Of a stretch of DNA of 64,000 bases, positions 16,348 to 24,020 are shown piece by piece. Within the stretch, counting starts at the first letter, position 1. Each line of letters begins with the position of its first letter. The stretch covers positions 5,952,001 to 6,016,000 of the forward strand of contig NZ_CP118270.1 of assembly GCF_028771845.1 (NCBI RefSeq), in the 5' to 3' direction. Origin of the DNA: Paenibacillus marchantiae. GTDB lineage: Bacteria > Bacillota > Bacilli > Paenibacillales > Paenibacillaceae. Under the pieces are notes generated by a model, which saw nothing but the letters and a program-made list of their open reading frames with translations, was not told where the DNA came from and ran no database searches. The translations under genes and the position numbers were made by a program.

Positions 16348-16420
16348 TGATCTGTAGTGGGCTCGAACCACTGACCCCTACCCTGTCAAGATAGTGCTCT
16401 CCCAGCTGAGCTAACAGATC
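16348..16420 (-). tRNA. tRNA-Val(GAC)
   Basis: Full cloverleaf read on the minus strand: acceptor GATCTGT/ACAGATC, D stem GCTC/GAGC, anticodon stem CTATC/GGTAG with loop TTGACAG (anticodon GAC), T arm AGTGG-TTCGAGC-CCACT and discriminator A. No CCA is encoded. Confidence 0.93.
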
Positions 16421-16564
16421 ATGATATCTGATTGTTTTCCAATCGAGTAACAGTATCATACCAAGTAACCGTGTTCATTGTCAATCGTTATATTGGTAAT
16501 ATTTTATTTGAATTGGTGCACAATAAAGGAATGATTACCATTTTGATGACGAGGTGACTTCCAT

Positions 16565-16819
16565 ATGAGGAACATGAAAGAACGTAAGCTGCGTTTATTT
16601 ATCATAGCCAAAAACTTAGCCTGTTTGATTGCGCTTGTTGCATTAATATACGTTTCTGTCGGTTGTAGTTTGGAACGGGATGAACATACAGTACAATTCC
16701 AACAGTTAAAAGAGCCCCATGAGGTGAATGATGATCTGCCCGTTTGGCTGGATGTGTATTCCAAGTCTGTTGTGCATGACGTTTACTCCCCACAAGGCAA
16801 TGTTGAAGTCTTACCCTGA
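16565..16819 (+). CDS. small lipoprotein-like or membrane protein
   Basis: An 84-residue frame with a basic N-terminus, hydrophobic segment at about 15-33 and a possible lipobox VSVGC at 30-34, followed by a short acidic domain. GAGGTGA lies 8 bases before the ATG. No family is recognised. It is the first gene after tRNA-Val on the other strand. Confidence 0.55.
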   Translation: MRNMKERKLRLFIIAKNLACLIALVALIYVSVGCSLERDEHTVQFQQLKEPHEVNDDLPVWLDVYSKSVVHDVYSPQGNVEVLP

Positions 16820-16837
16820 GGAACATCAAATTGCATT

Positions 16838-16951
16838 TCACTCGTCTTCGTCCCACTTTTTGGAGTACGCCTTCTTAGTCACATAATACAACAAAGCAAT
16901 CATTCCTGCCGCCATCAAAAGGGTGATTGCCATCACTCCTGCCATACCCAT
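16838..16951 (-). CDS. 37-residue membrane peptide
   Basis: A short frame with a strong GGAGAGGAGGGG ribosome site begins MGMAGVMAITLLMAAGM, forms one membrane helix (about 3-24) and ends with the charged tail KKAYSKKWDEDE. Too short for usual gene callers. Role unknown; the start region faces the GNAT gene. Confidence 0.55.
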   Translation of the reverse strand: MGMAGVMAITLLMAAGMIALLYYVTKKAYSKKWDEDE

Positions 16952-17049
16952 GGTGCGCCCCTCCTCTCCCAGTATGTTCCAGTCTTAACTATACAGGAAA
17001 AGCATTTTTTTGTATAATTCAGTCTGATAGCGTAGAGCAGAAAGAAGGT

Positions 17050-17499
17050 ATGGAATTGGCAGCTGAGATTAGTTATGTAACGACTGAAGAACAACTCCAG
17101 GAAGCATTGGATATTCGCAATCATGTTTTTGTCATCGAGCAGCAGGTGCCTGCTGACATTGAGATCGATCAATATGATATCATCAGTCCTGATGTGCATC
17201 ACGTATTGTTGAGTAAAGATGGACAGGCTGTAGCCACAGGGCGTCTGATCTATTACACCAAGGATACCGCCAAAATGCAGCGTATCGCTGTACTCAAATC
17301 TCATCGTTCGTTCGGTTACGGACGTGTGCTTCTGTTAGCCATGGAAGAACGAGCACGCGAATTGGGATTGGCCTACTCTGTTTTGGACGCACAATGCCAG
17401 GCGCAGAAGTTCTATGAGAAGCTCGGATATGAAGTGATCTCGGAAGAGCCTTTTTATGATGCAGACATTCTGCACGTTCGTATGCAAAAGAGCCTGTAA
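17050..17499 (+). CDS. GNAT family N-acetyltransferase, YjcF-like
   Basis: A 149-residue acetyl-CoA-dependent acetyltransferase. It resembles B. subtilis YjcF: IRNHVFVIEQQVPADIEID near 24-42, then the acetyl-CoA loop RIAVLKSHRSFGYGR (about 80-94) and the C-terminal QKFYEKLGYEV. Substrate unknown. AAGAAGG is too close to ATG 17050 but well spaced for TTG 17056, so the protein may start two codons later. Confidence 0.85.
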   Translation: MELAAEISYVTTEEQLQEALDIRNHVFVIEQQVPADIEIDQYDIISPDVHHVLLSKDGQAVATGRLIYYTKDTAKMQRIAVLKSHRSFGYGRVLLLAMEERARELGLAYSVLDAQCQAQKFYEKLGYEVISEEPFYDADILHVRMQKSL

Positions 17500-17609
17500 A
17501 TAACCTCTGCGTGCGATATGAAGCTATGTAGTGCATACTTTTTTTTGATCCGGACAGGCTAAAGAGGTAACCAGATTCCTATTTGGTCAGATAAGGAGAG
17601 TGTGACATC

Positions 17610-17846
17610 ATGGATCAAACGACACGCGAAAGCTTCACAGCAGTACAAAAAAATGGTGACGGCGATCTGACAGCGTTTCAAACTTCATCCGGACGTGTGC
17701 TGGATTACCAACAAGCACTGGCAGAAGTAAAAGCAGGATCAATTGCAGGTGTGAACGTCTTTAAAGGCAAAGACGGCGAAATGTACATTCGCGGTGACGC
17801 AGACGGCGACCCAACCAATAACCTTGATCAACTTCCTATCTTCTAA
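17610..17846 (+). CDS. DUF3892 family protein
   Basis: A 78-residue soluble protein of the DUF3892 type: NGDGDLTAFQTSSGRVLDYQQAL then IRGDADGDPTNNLDQLP at the C-terminus, the family's hallmark. Function is unknown. AAGGAGAG precedes the ATG and a terminator follows directly, so it is a single-gene unit. Confidence 0.85.
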   Translation: MDQTTRESFTAVQKNGDGDLTAFQTSSGRVLDYQQALAEVKAGSIAGVNVFKGKDGEMYIRGDADGDPTNNLDQLPIF

Positions 17847-17868
17847 TAGATGTATGCTGATTAACATG

Positions 17869-17902
17869 GCGCCAATCCGGCATTCCGGGTTGGCGTTTTT
17901 TA
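17869..17902 (+). terminator. terminator after the DUF3892 gene
   Basis: CGCCAATCCGG-CATT-CCGGGTTGGCG stem followed by TTTTTTAC. Confidence 0.85.
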
Positions 17903-17906
17903 CGTT

Positions 17907-18188
17907 TTAATATTCGGTAAAATATTTCACGGCATTGCCAGCAGGCTGGCTTTTGCGAATGGGCTGTGATTCCTGCTCCCATGCTTGCAGAATTAGTATG
18001 CCTTCCAGCGTAGACTTGTTCTCCCACACAATATGCTGCCTGCGCTCAAGCTCCAGCAGTGACTCATGAATGAACGCCTTGGTTCTGCCCGTCTTATTCT
18101 CCAGCTCATCCATTCGTGGTACTCGGCGACGCTGCCCCGCATAATTAACAATAATACGCAAAATTTTGCGTTCAAAATCATTCAGCAT
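17907..18188 (-). CDS. small winged-helix-like protein, second gene of a LexA-boxed operon
   Basis: A 93-residue protein with an N-terminal helical domain FERKILRIIVNYAGQRRRVPRMDELENKTGRTKAFIHESLLELERR that reads like a winged-helix DNA-binding fold, then a short tail. It overlaps the stop of the WYL-like gene by 7 bases (ATATGCTGA), implying translational coupling. Being under the same LexA box, it is probably made during the SOS response. A regulator or repair accessory is the best guess; no family name is certain. Confidence 0.7.
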   Translation of the reverse strand: MLNDFERKILRIIVNYAGQRRRVPRMDELENKTGRTKAFIHESLLELERRQHIVWENKSTLEGILILQAWEQESQPIRKSQPAGNAVKYFTEY

Positions 18189-18394
18189 ATTTCTTCCTTC
18201 CCTTCCTTATGGAGTACGGGACGCCATGCCAGAATACCTTGTTCAAGAAATGTTCGGGGTGCCCCCTCTTTCCCTGCGGATGCTCTAATCTTACCTTCCC
18301 GTACACTGTTGATTCGAATCTGCCGCTGTGTAATATGCCCTGCACGATCCATGTAGACGAGCTCCACCATCTGACCAATATATTTCCCTAGCAT
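18182..18394 (-). CDS. mini WYL-like domain protein, first gene of a LexA-boxed operon
   Basis: A 70-residue protein resembling a free-standing WYL-type beta barrel: VELVYMDRAGHITQRQIRI, then REGKIRASAGKEGAPRTF and LEQGILAWRPV match the usual order of strands. WYL domains sense ligands or single-stranded DNA in defence and repair regulators. Start at ATG 18394 follows GGAGGG by 7 bases. The promoter has an excellent LexA box between -35 and -10, and the winged-helix gene follows with overlap. Confidence 0.7.
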   Translation of the reverse strand: MLGKYIGQMVELVYMDRAGHITQRQIRINSVREGKIRASAGKEGAPRTFLEQGILAWRPVLHKEGKEEIC

Positions 18395-18431
18395 AATCAT
18401 CCCTCCAATAAGAACATGTGTTTGTTTTATT

Positions 18432-18461
18432 ATTATATGCGAACATAAGTTCTTTATTCAA
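18432..18461 (-). promoter_or_regulatory. promoter with LexA (SOS) box
   Basis: On the minus strand TTGAAT (18461-18456) and TATAAT (18437-18432) are 18 bases apart. AGAACTTATGTTCG (18453-18440) in the spacer fits the Bacillus LexA consensus CGAAC-N4-GTTCG, with one end base changed. Confidence 0.75.
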
Positions 18462-18488
18462 CAACTAAAAAAAGGATTTTTTTGAAAT

Positions 18489-18531
18489 AAAAAAACCAGA
18501 CTCACTCCCTCTCATAGGGAAGTCTGGTTCC
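18489..18531 (-). terminator. terminator after the DUF3889 gene
   Basis: AACCAGACT...AGTCTGGTT-type stem followed by TTTTTT on the minus strand. Confidence 0.7.
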
Positions 18532-18563
18532 TATCCTGCCTTGCTATGCAGTGCATGTTCAGT

Positions 18564-18884
18564 TCAACGTCGATCCGATTCCGTGAATTGTACTTTTTTC
18601 AGCTGCTGGGTAGACGGATTAAAATCAACATTCACAAATACAGCAAATTGTTTACCGTCTTTGTTACGTACCCATAACTTGAACTGTTCACGGGATTGGT
18701 CTGCTGTTAGTGAGGTGCGACCGATGTGTTTGTAATCCAAAATATCCACGTTGTACTTGGTTTGTGTTTCTTTCACTGCAATGATTCCCCATTTCGCATA
18801 ATCCGGAATTGCAGTTGCTGAACTTGTTGCTAGTCCACTTAAACTTAGTATCACCGTCATCAGGGCTACGATGAGCATTCTCAT
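18564..18884 (-). CDS. DUF3889 family secreted protein
   Basis: A 106-residue exported protein with a signal peptide ending near ATSSATA, then the DUF3889 core IPDYAKWGIIAVKETQTKY, VDILDYKHIGRT and EQFKLWVRNKDGKQFAVFVNV. Role unknown; the fold resembles PepSY/cystatin-like inhibitors. Start at ATG 18884 follows GAGGAG by 8 bases. Confidence 0.82.
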   Translation of the reverse strand: MRMLIVALMTVILSLSGLATSSATAIPDYAKWGIIAVKETQTKYNVDILDYKHIGRTSLTADQSREQFKLWVRNKDGKQFAVFVNVDFNPSTQQLKKVQFTESDRR

Positions 18885-18938
18885 ATCATTCACTCCTCGG
18901 GACAATGTTTACGTTAGCCTGCCCTGTAGAAGTTTATT

Positions 18939-19235
18939 TTACACCAGTAGACGAAGGATAAACGTAATCGGTTGCTGGAGCGATTGAATCGTACTGATCG
19001 CCATCTTATACCGTTCGATTGGTGATTTGAAGCTTATCCCCCAGTCACCCTCCAATAAAAGATTACGCGGTGGTGGATCTTCCGGCTTTTCCAAACCGTA
19101 CTTTTCTATAAGCGCATCTCGTGTTTGTTGATCCAGCTCACTTGGATAATCTGCGTATGCTGCCGTAACATCGCTACATCCAAAAACGACAAGCAGCAGG
19201 ACACCCCATCCTACCATAATCCAACTTTTGCGCAC
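18939..19235 (-). CDS. probable lipoprotein
   Basis: A protein of about 98 residues with a lipobox LVVFGC near residues 14-19 and a helical C-terminus. The best start is GTG 19235, because AAGGAG lies 9 bases before it and inside the longer ATG frame (19253). No family recognised. It lies 50 bases upstream of the DUF3889 gene on the same strand and may be co-transcribed. Confidence 0.55.
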   Translation of the reverse strand: MRKSWIMVGWGVLLLVVFGCSDVTAAYADYPSELDQQTRDALIEKYGLEKPEDPPPRNLLLEGDWGISFKSPIERYKMAISTIQSLQQPITFILRLLV

Positions 19236-19379
19236 TCTCAGTTTCTCCTTCATTTAAATCAAATAATGACAACCATACTTAACTTCATTTGTCCTGATTG
19301 TACATAAATAATACGGGATTGGAAATAACAAATGTAGACTTAACTACATACGCCTTAAGCCTCAATTGCAAAATTATGG

Positions 19380-19405
19380 GTTTAGCGTATTCGATAAACG
19401 TGTAA
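19380..19405 (+). promoter_or_regulatory. possible SigB promoter before Mn-catalase
   Basis: GTTTAG, 14 bases, then GTGTAA; a partial match to GTTTAA-N13-GGGTAT. Relatives of this catalase are SigB-dependent in B. subtilis. Confidence 0.3.
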
Positions 19406-19464
19406 TAGGCCATGACAACATCACTTCATTATTCTGAGCAATCATTTCGAGGAGGTTACACCGA

Positions 19465-20367
19465 ATGTTCAAACGTATGGATGAAATCGCAATTGAAATC
19501 CCCAATGTCGAGAGACCGGACCCGAATGCAGCGGCAGCGATACAAGAATTGCTGGGTGGTAAATTCGGAGAGATGTCAACGTTGAACAATTACCTCTATC
19601 AATCCTTTAATTTTCGCTCTAAAGAAAAATTGAAACCCTTCTACGATCTGGTGATGAGTATCACCGCCGAAGAATTGGGTCACGTAGAGCTTGTGTCCCA
19701 TGGCATTAACAAATGCCTCAGAGGTTCCACTGAGTACAAAGAGCCTGACGATACACCACTTGGTTCCGTGAAGGATGCGCGTCTGTCCTATCATTTCCTG
19801 GCTGGCGCACAGGGAGCAATGCCTTTCGACTCCATGGGCAATCCATGGACAGGCGCCCATGTTTTTAACAGTGGAAATCTGGTCGAAGATCTGCTGCATA
19901 ACTTTTTTCTTGAATGCGGAGCACGTACACATAAAATGAAAGTTTATGAAATGACCGATCACCCTGCAGCCCGGGCAGTTGTTGGCTATTTGCTGGTACG
20001 CGGCGGTGTGCATGTAGTCGCTTATGCTAAAGCGCTTGAAATCGCAACCGGAGTGAATGTAACCAAATTGGTGCCGATTCCCTCCCTGAGCAACAAATCC
20101 TTTAACGAGGCGTGGAAATACGAAGAAAAAGGTCTACACACCAAGCTGTATACCTATAGTGATAAAGACTTTACTGCAATCAGTCAGATCTGGAAAGGAA
20201 CACACCCCGAAGATGGACAACCGCTGGAAGTCATTCAAGGCGTACCTGAAGGGTACCCGATTCCTGAAGCTCCTGCGGTGGAAGAAGAATTCGCCCCAGG
20301 CATTTCGCAGGAAGAGTTCCAGGAAATTGCACGTCGTCTGAAGATGGCGGGAAATATTGCGGATTAA
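19465..20367 (+). CDS. ydbD: manganese catalase
   Basis: A 300-residue dimanganese catalase that splits hydrogen peroxide without haem. Four-helix ligands are visible: E36 in FGEMSTLNNY, E70 and H73 in AEELGHVELV, a Glu in FFLECGART and His in VRGGVHVVAY. The C-terminal tail is acidic. Size and motifs match YdbD/YjqC of Bacillus, both of which are stress or sporulation associated. GAGGAGG precedes the ATG. A hairpin follows. Confidence 0.93.
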   Translation: MFKRMDEIAIEIPNVERPDPNAAAAIQELLGGKFGEMSTLNNYLYQSFNFRSKEKLKPFYDLVMSITAEELGHVELVSHGINKCLRGSTEYKEPDDTPLGSVKDARLSYHFLAGAQGAMPFDSMGNPWTGAHVFNSGNLVEDLLHNFFLECGARTHKMKVYEMTDHPAARAVVGYLLVRGGVHVVAYAKALEIATGVNVTKLVPIPSLSNKSFNEAWKYEEKGLHTKLYTYSDKDFTAISQIWKGTHPEDGQPLEVIQGVPEGYPIPEAPAVEEEFAPGISQEEFQEIARRLKMAGNIAD

Positions 20368-20425
20368 GAAAGCTTTGTTGTAGTGGATGTATTAGTTGTT
20401 GTTGATATGGCATGAAAATGGATTA

Positions 20426-20466
20426 AGCCCTCGGATCTTGCTGCTTCAGTGGCAGGATCGAGGGCT
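20426..20466. terminator. hairpin between convergent genes
   Basis: AGCCCTCGGATC...GATCGAGGGCT stem between the catalase and VanZ genes; no long T run. Confidence 0.45.
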
Positions 20467-20478
20467 ATTATTGATATA

Positions 20479-21498
20479 TTAAAACATGGATTTAATGCTG
20501 TTGATGAACTTTTGCCCTGTGTTTGGCTCTGTCAATGCAATGTCCCACATCACTATATTGGTCACCGGATTTGAACCATCGGTTATTACTTTTATAGTCA
20601 GTTCATTAACTCCCTTTAACGGAGTTTGAAAAGAGTCAGGATGGTTCTCCCCGCTGTTTGCTGATACAACCAAGGAATAAATTTCTGTGCCATCGGCGAT
20701 AAAGCTTATTGTAATAGTCTCATGGCTTGTTCTTCGGACAACATCGTCCGGTATAGCGAAATAACCTTTCATATTTTTGTATTTTTTATTTAAGAGATAT
20801 GAAAACTCATTCGTTTTTTGTTTTTCTCTACTGTACAGATTGATTTGAGGCTCGACATTTGTTTGTCCTACTGTAAAACTGGAGAGTTCTTCATCCCATA
20901 CTACAGCCCCATCGCTCGAAACAAGTTCATTCAGTGCAACACTTTTTCCGTCAACGTTATCTAAATAATGATTGAGGCCGCCAACAACAGTGATCGTACC
21001 TATTGAAAAAATAATCGCTGTCAGGAAGATTCGAATAAGTCCTTTTAATGTATTCCGATGATGCTTTACTATCCGCTGTGCTCCATATCCAACGGCAGCC
21101 CCTAAAGTATTAATCAGGATATCGTCTATATCAAACGCACCTAAACGGGAAATCATTTGCACTGTCTCTAACATCGTAATGCAGAGAATGAATATGCTGA
21201 TAAAGCGAATAAACCCACAGCGAAAGAGGAGCGGAATGACCATCCCGAAGGGGATGAATGCTACAAAGTTCCCCATTTCAAAAAACCATATCTTAAAATC
21301 TCTCCCCATTGGAAAATGTAAAGGAATTCCTTCAGGGGTGAAGCTGTATCGCCAGCCCTGATCAGGACTGGCCGAGCTTCTATCGAAGCCCAGGAATAAG
21401 AAATACAATGTTAAACAAGTATACAACGATAACAATACAATGATGAATTTTCTTGACTTTCCTTGATACAAAATCAAAATCACACCTTCTTTTTTCAA
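20479..21498 (-). CDS. VanZ-family membrane protein with extracellular beta domain
   Basis: A 339-residue protein. The first 170 residues hold about five membrane helices in the VanZ pattern, with FEMGNFVAFIPFGMVIPLL and GAFDIDDILINTLGAAVGYG, the family's signature. After a last helix near 168-188 comes a roughly 150-residue domain of beta strands ending TNIVMWDIALTEP, like NPCBM/carbohydrate-binding modules. VanZ confers low-level teicoplanin resistance in enterococci; here an envelope function is all that can be said. Confidence 0.82.
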   Translation of the reverse strand: MKKEGVILILYQGKSRKFIIVLLSLYTCLTLYFLFLGFDRSSASPDQGWRYSFTPEGIPLHFPMGRDFKIWFFEMGNFVAFIPFGMVIPLLFRCGFIRFISIFILCITMLETVQMISRLGAFDIDDILINTLGAAVGYGAQRIVKHHRNTLKGLIRIFLTAIIFSIGTITVVGGLNHYLDNVDGKSVALNELVSSDGAVVWDEELSSFTVGQTNVEPQINLYSREKQKTNEFSYLLNKKYKNMKGYFAIPDDVVRRTSHETITISFIADGTEIYSLVVSANSGENHPDSFQTPLKGVNELTIKVITDGSNPVTNIVMWDIALTEPNTGQKFINSIKSMF

Positions 21499-21545
21499 TA
21501 AACTTCTACATCATCAAATCATTCCTACACTACAATTTGCAGGAC

Positions 21546-21821
21546 TCACGTTGACTCATGACTCATCACTTCGATCAGCATGTTGGCCCCCAGTCGAAAT
21601 CCCTGAACAAATGCAGCTTCGCTATGCATACCATCACATTGACCACACAAGTCAAACAACTGTTCTAGCTCACGGAATTCTCCCTCGCTCAATCGATTCT
21701 TCCATTGTTCCGTCAGAGACGCAATTTGCCGCCCTAATAATTGGTATTCAGGATGTGTCGGCATCATCGTCTCATCCGGGCGAAGTCGCCCGCTATAAAG
21801 TGCTTCCAGAATTGAATTCAT
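21546..21821 (-). CDS. DUF6809-like protein
   Basis: A 91-residue helical soluble protein common in Paenibacillus: MNSILEALYSGRLRP, HPEYQLLGRQIASL and FVQGFRLGANMLIEVM. It resembles the DUF6809 family from memory; function unknown. GGGAGG precedes ATG 21821; the frame to 21872 lacks a ribosome site. Confidence 0.65.
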   Translation of the reverse strand: MNSILEALYSGRLRPDETMMPTHPEYQLLGRQIASLTEQWKNRLSEGEFRELEQLFDLCGQCDGMHSEAAFVQGFRLGANMLIEVMSHEST

Positions 21822-21965
21822 GTGCATCCTCCCAGAAATGGATTCGCATCGACTTGAATGAGCGTTCTGCACATGGTAGGATATTTATGCAGTCAGCTCA
21901 TTGATAGTGATTGCGGGATAGGAAGCAGCGCTGTTCTTCGTGGGACGAACGCTGCTTTCTTTTTT

Positions 21966-22145
21966 TTATTTTTGGAGTTCGTCGTAAATCTTCTCAATCC
22001 CTTTGCGAACGATGTCTGATCGGTTCGTATTCAGCTTCTCAGCCGAAGCATCGAGCTTGTTCATAATTTCATCATCGACACGTATCTCGATCGTCTTGCT
22101 TTTGGGTTTGTCAGATTTAGGACGCCCCATCTTTTTGGAGGACAT
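21966..22145 (-). CDS. ribbon-helix-helix (CopG-type) regulator
   Basis: A 59-residue protein: MGRPKSDKPKSKTIEIRVDD is a basic arm plus beta strand, followed by two helices with KLDASAEKLNTNRSDIVRKGIEKIY, the ribbon-helix-helix dimer fold. GAGGTGA precedes the ATG by 5 bases. Two palindromes TGTC-NN-GACA, 22 bases apart centre to centre, lie just upstream, so autoregulation is likely. No toxin gene adjoins it, which argues against a toxin-antitoxin pair. Confidence 0.85.
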   Translation of the reverse strand: MSSKKMGRPKSDKPKSKTIEIRVDDEIMNKLDASAEKLNTNRSDIVRKGIEKIYDELQK

Positions 22146-22158
22146 CGCTTCACCTCTT

Positions 22159-22198
22159 TTTTTGTCCTGACATTAATGTATTATTGTCAGGACAAAAA
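22159..22198 (-). promoter_or_regulatory. twin TGTCNNGACA operators of the RHH gene
   Basis: TTTTTGTCCTGACA (22159-22172) and TGTCAGGACAAAAA (22185-22198) are 14-base inverted repeats, each with a TGTC-NN-GACA palindrome. The centres are 22 bases apart, two helical turns, suiting two RHH dimers side by side. Confidence 0.7.
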
Positions 22199-22342
22199 GT
22201 CAATTCATTTGTAAAACATACGTTCTTTATTTTGTGGCTTCCAAATTAAATACATGTAGATCGTCAGTTCAACTCAGAAAAAATATCACTCAAGTTATAT
22301 GTAGCTATGACTTGTACTTTAAAGTACGGATCTGTTTTTGAC

Positions 22343-22384
22343 AAAAAAACAACCCTGAAAGGCATTAAGCCGTTCAAGGTTGTT
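22343..22384 (-). terminator. terminator after the DUF5071 gene
   Basis: ACAACCTTGAACGGC...GCCTTTCAGGGTTGT stem followed by TTTTTTTG on the minus strand. Confidence 0.75.
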
Positions 22385-22431
22385 AAGGGCTGCTCCTCAA
22401 TATGAACTTTCCTGAATCACTGAACTGCTTG

Positions 22432-22818
22432 TTATTGTATTTTATTCAGCAATGGTATTATAACCTCATCCAATTTCTCAAGCATCTCATCCTCCGTAGG
22501 ATTTTCTAATATTCTTTCTAAATCGCCCTTTAACATAATCAAATATTTAGAAGGCAATCTACTAATTAGTCCCGTCAGCATAAAATATTCCCATGTAGAG
22601 TCTCTTATTTTAAATACATTTTGAATATGAGGAATAAGTTCTTCTCCAAATCTTAAAAGTAAATCTTCTACGGATCTGAAAATGGGCCAATTCCCATCCT
22701 GCAACCACTCCGTAAGCTCAGGAATGATATCTCGCAACTCTTCATTACCTAATTCACTTAACTTACGCACCGCTTCAAAATCAGACTTGTCGCGGGGAAG
22801 CCATTCTCTAACATTCAG
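22432..22818 (-). CDS. DUF5071-like protein, possible CTG start
   Basis: A protein of 112 to 128 residues resembling DUF5071: IIPELTEWLQDGNWPIFRSVEDLLLRFG. Family members start with a xxDYLPKDKHDFE-type segment; the matching NVREWLPRDKSDFEAV lies upstream of the first usual start (GTG 22770) in the same open frame. The only codons before it are non-standard; CTG at 22818 lies 6 bases after AGAGGAG. Either CTG is used or a one-base indel broke the N-terminus. Confidence 0.6.
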   Translation of the reverse strand: MNVREWLPRDKSDFEAVRKLSELGNEELRDIIPELTEWLQDGNWPIFRSVEDLLLRFGEELIPHIQNVFKIRDSTWEYFMLTGLISRLPSKYLIMLKGDLERILENPTEDEMLEKLDEVIIPLLNKIQ

Positions 22819-22859
22819 ACCTATCTCCTCTTTTCATCCAACATTGAAATCCTACATCC

Positions 22860-23438
22860 TTACTCCTGCTCCCCTAATGGCTCAATGTCTTCTACTTTTA
22901 CTTCTATTGGATCCTGAGTATCCGACGTTGACATTGCATCTCGCATACGAATGGTCCATGTTCCTATATCCTCATTAAAATCGACATTCTCAATTACAGG
23001 AATACGTACTTGCTCTCCGTCTGATGAGTACAATCCAGCCCGGATGGCATCCGCCTCACTCATATGAGCACCATCTGGGGTGGCCGGGCAAGATACAGCA
23101 ATCGTTTCCGCTCTGGCCTGCCCGGGATAGGGCTGATTTTCCGGGCTGCCATCCGTCCAAATCTCAACATAGGAGCCGATCTGCGGATTAGGCGCATTGG
23201 AGAACCATTTTGCCGGATAATACCGACTTTCTCCTTTGTTCGCACCGAAGTCTTCATATGCAGGATCAACCACTAGAATGGAATTGCCTTCGCGGGCAAC
23301 CACATAACCAGTGAATCCATCTTCACTTGGTGTATTCGCTTGAGTTTGCACTGAATTACAATCGATATGTCTTGAACATCCGGTAAGGCATACGATCAGG
23401 ATTGAGAGCGATATCAGTACTTGACGAAGATGGGACAT
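22860..23438 (-). CDS. DUF3221-type lipoprotein
   Basis: A 192-residue lipoprotein with lipobox CLTGC near residues 17-21 and a DUF3221 (YobA-like) domain at about 38-115: GFTGYVVAREGNSILVV and the family's typical IGSYVEIWTDG...PGQARAE. The last 75 residues form a second acidic domain of unknown type. AAGGGGG precedes the ATG at 23438. It follows no clear operon; DUF5071 gene lies 40 bases downstream. Confidence 0.78.
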   Translation of the reverse strand: MSHLRQVLISLSILIVCLTGCSRHIDCNSVQTQANTPSEDGFTGYVVAREGNSILVVDPAYEDFGANKGESRYYPAKWFSNAPNPQIGSYVEIWTDGSPENQPYPGQARAETIAVSCPATPDGAHMSEADAIRAGLYSSDGEQVRIPVIENVDFNEDIGTWTIRMRDAMSTSDTQDPIEVKVEDIEPLGEQE

Positions 23439-23541
23439 ATGTAAATCCCCCTTATTTAAACCTATTTCTAATTTCAACGTTCAATATATGCTTATAGTTG
23501 CATGCAAACTTACGTTTATCATAAACATGAGGGCAACAAAA

Positions 23542-23853
23542 TCACTTCTTTCTGTACTGCTTATACCCATACCTTCCCCAGATCACTAATGCAACGCATA
23601 ACAAGAGAGCACAGTATCCCCATGTCAAAAACAAAGCCAGTCCCAATCCAATGTTGGCTCCTATATATCCCCCTCGTAACTCCGTATATAATGCATACCC
23701 CAATGGGACGCTACCTAAAATAAAAAGTCCGACTAACCATCCGCCCCAACGTTTAACAGATCCCTCTCTATCCTTGGAATTCTTTTGGATGCCTTTAGCC
23801 AGTATAATCAATATTAAAATCAATATTAGCCAGGTTATGAAAATGTACAACAT
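23542..23853 (-). CDS. membrane protein with three helices
   Basis: A 103-residue hydrophobic protein with helices at about 3-20, 37-58 and 68-92 and a basic C-terminus WGRYGYKQYRKK. GGAGAGGAG precedes the ATG. No family is recognised. Confidence 0.6.
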   Translation of the reverse strand: MLYIFITWLILILILIILAKGIQKNSKDREGSVKRWGGWLVGLFILGSVPLGYALYTELRGGYIGANIGLGLALFLTWGYCALLLCVALVIWGRYGYKQYRKK

Positions 23854-23968
23854 AGCTTTTGTCTCCTCTCCTTCAAATTCCCCTTATTTTTGTAAAAAGG
23901 TTTTCCGCCTGTTTGTCCATTGTACTGCCACCCCGCTTTCGATAAACTGATCACATTCGACCGAAATT

Positions 23969-23987
23969 GATAATGATTATCATTATG
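23969..23987 (+). promoter_or_regulatory. Fur box before the small lipoprotein
   Basis: GATAATGATTATCATTATG differs from the 19-base Fur consensus GATAATGATAATCATTATC at two or three positions. Confidence 0.8.
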
Positions 23988-24020
23988 CAATAAGTAATTA
24001 TATGCGGGAGAAACATAACG

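Noticed and set aside
21966..22431. RHH gene as half of a toxin-antitoxin pair
   Set aside because: No RelE- or MazF-like frame adjoins it; the next gene resembles DUF5071 and is 280 bases away behind a terminator.
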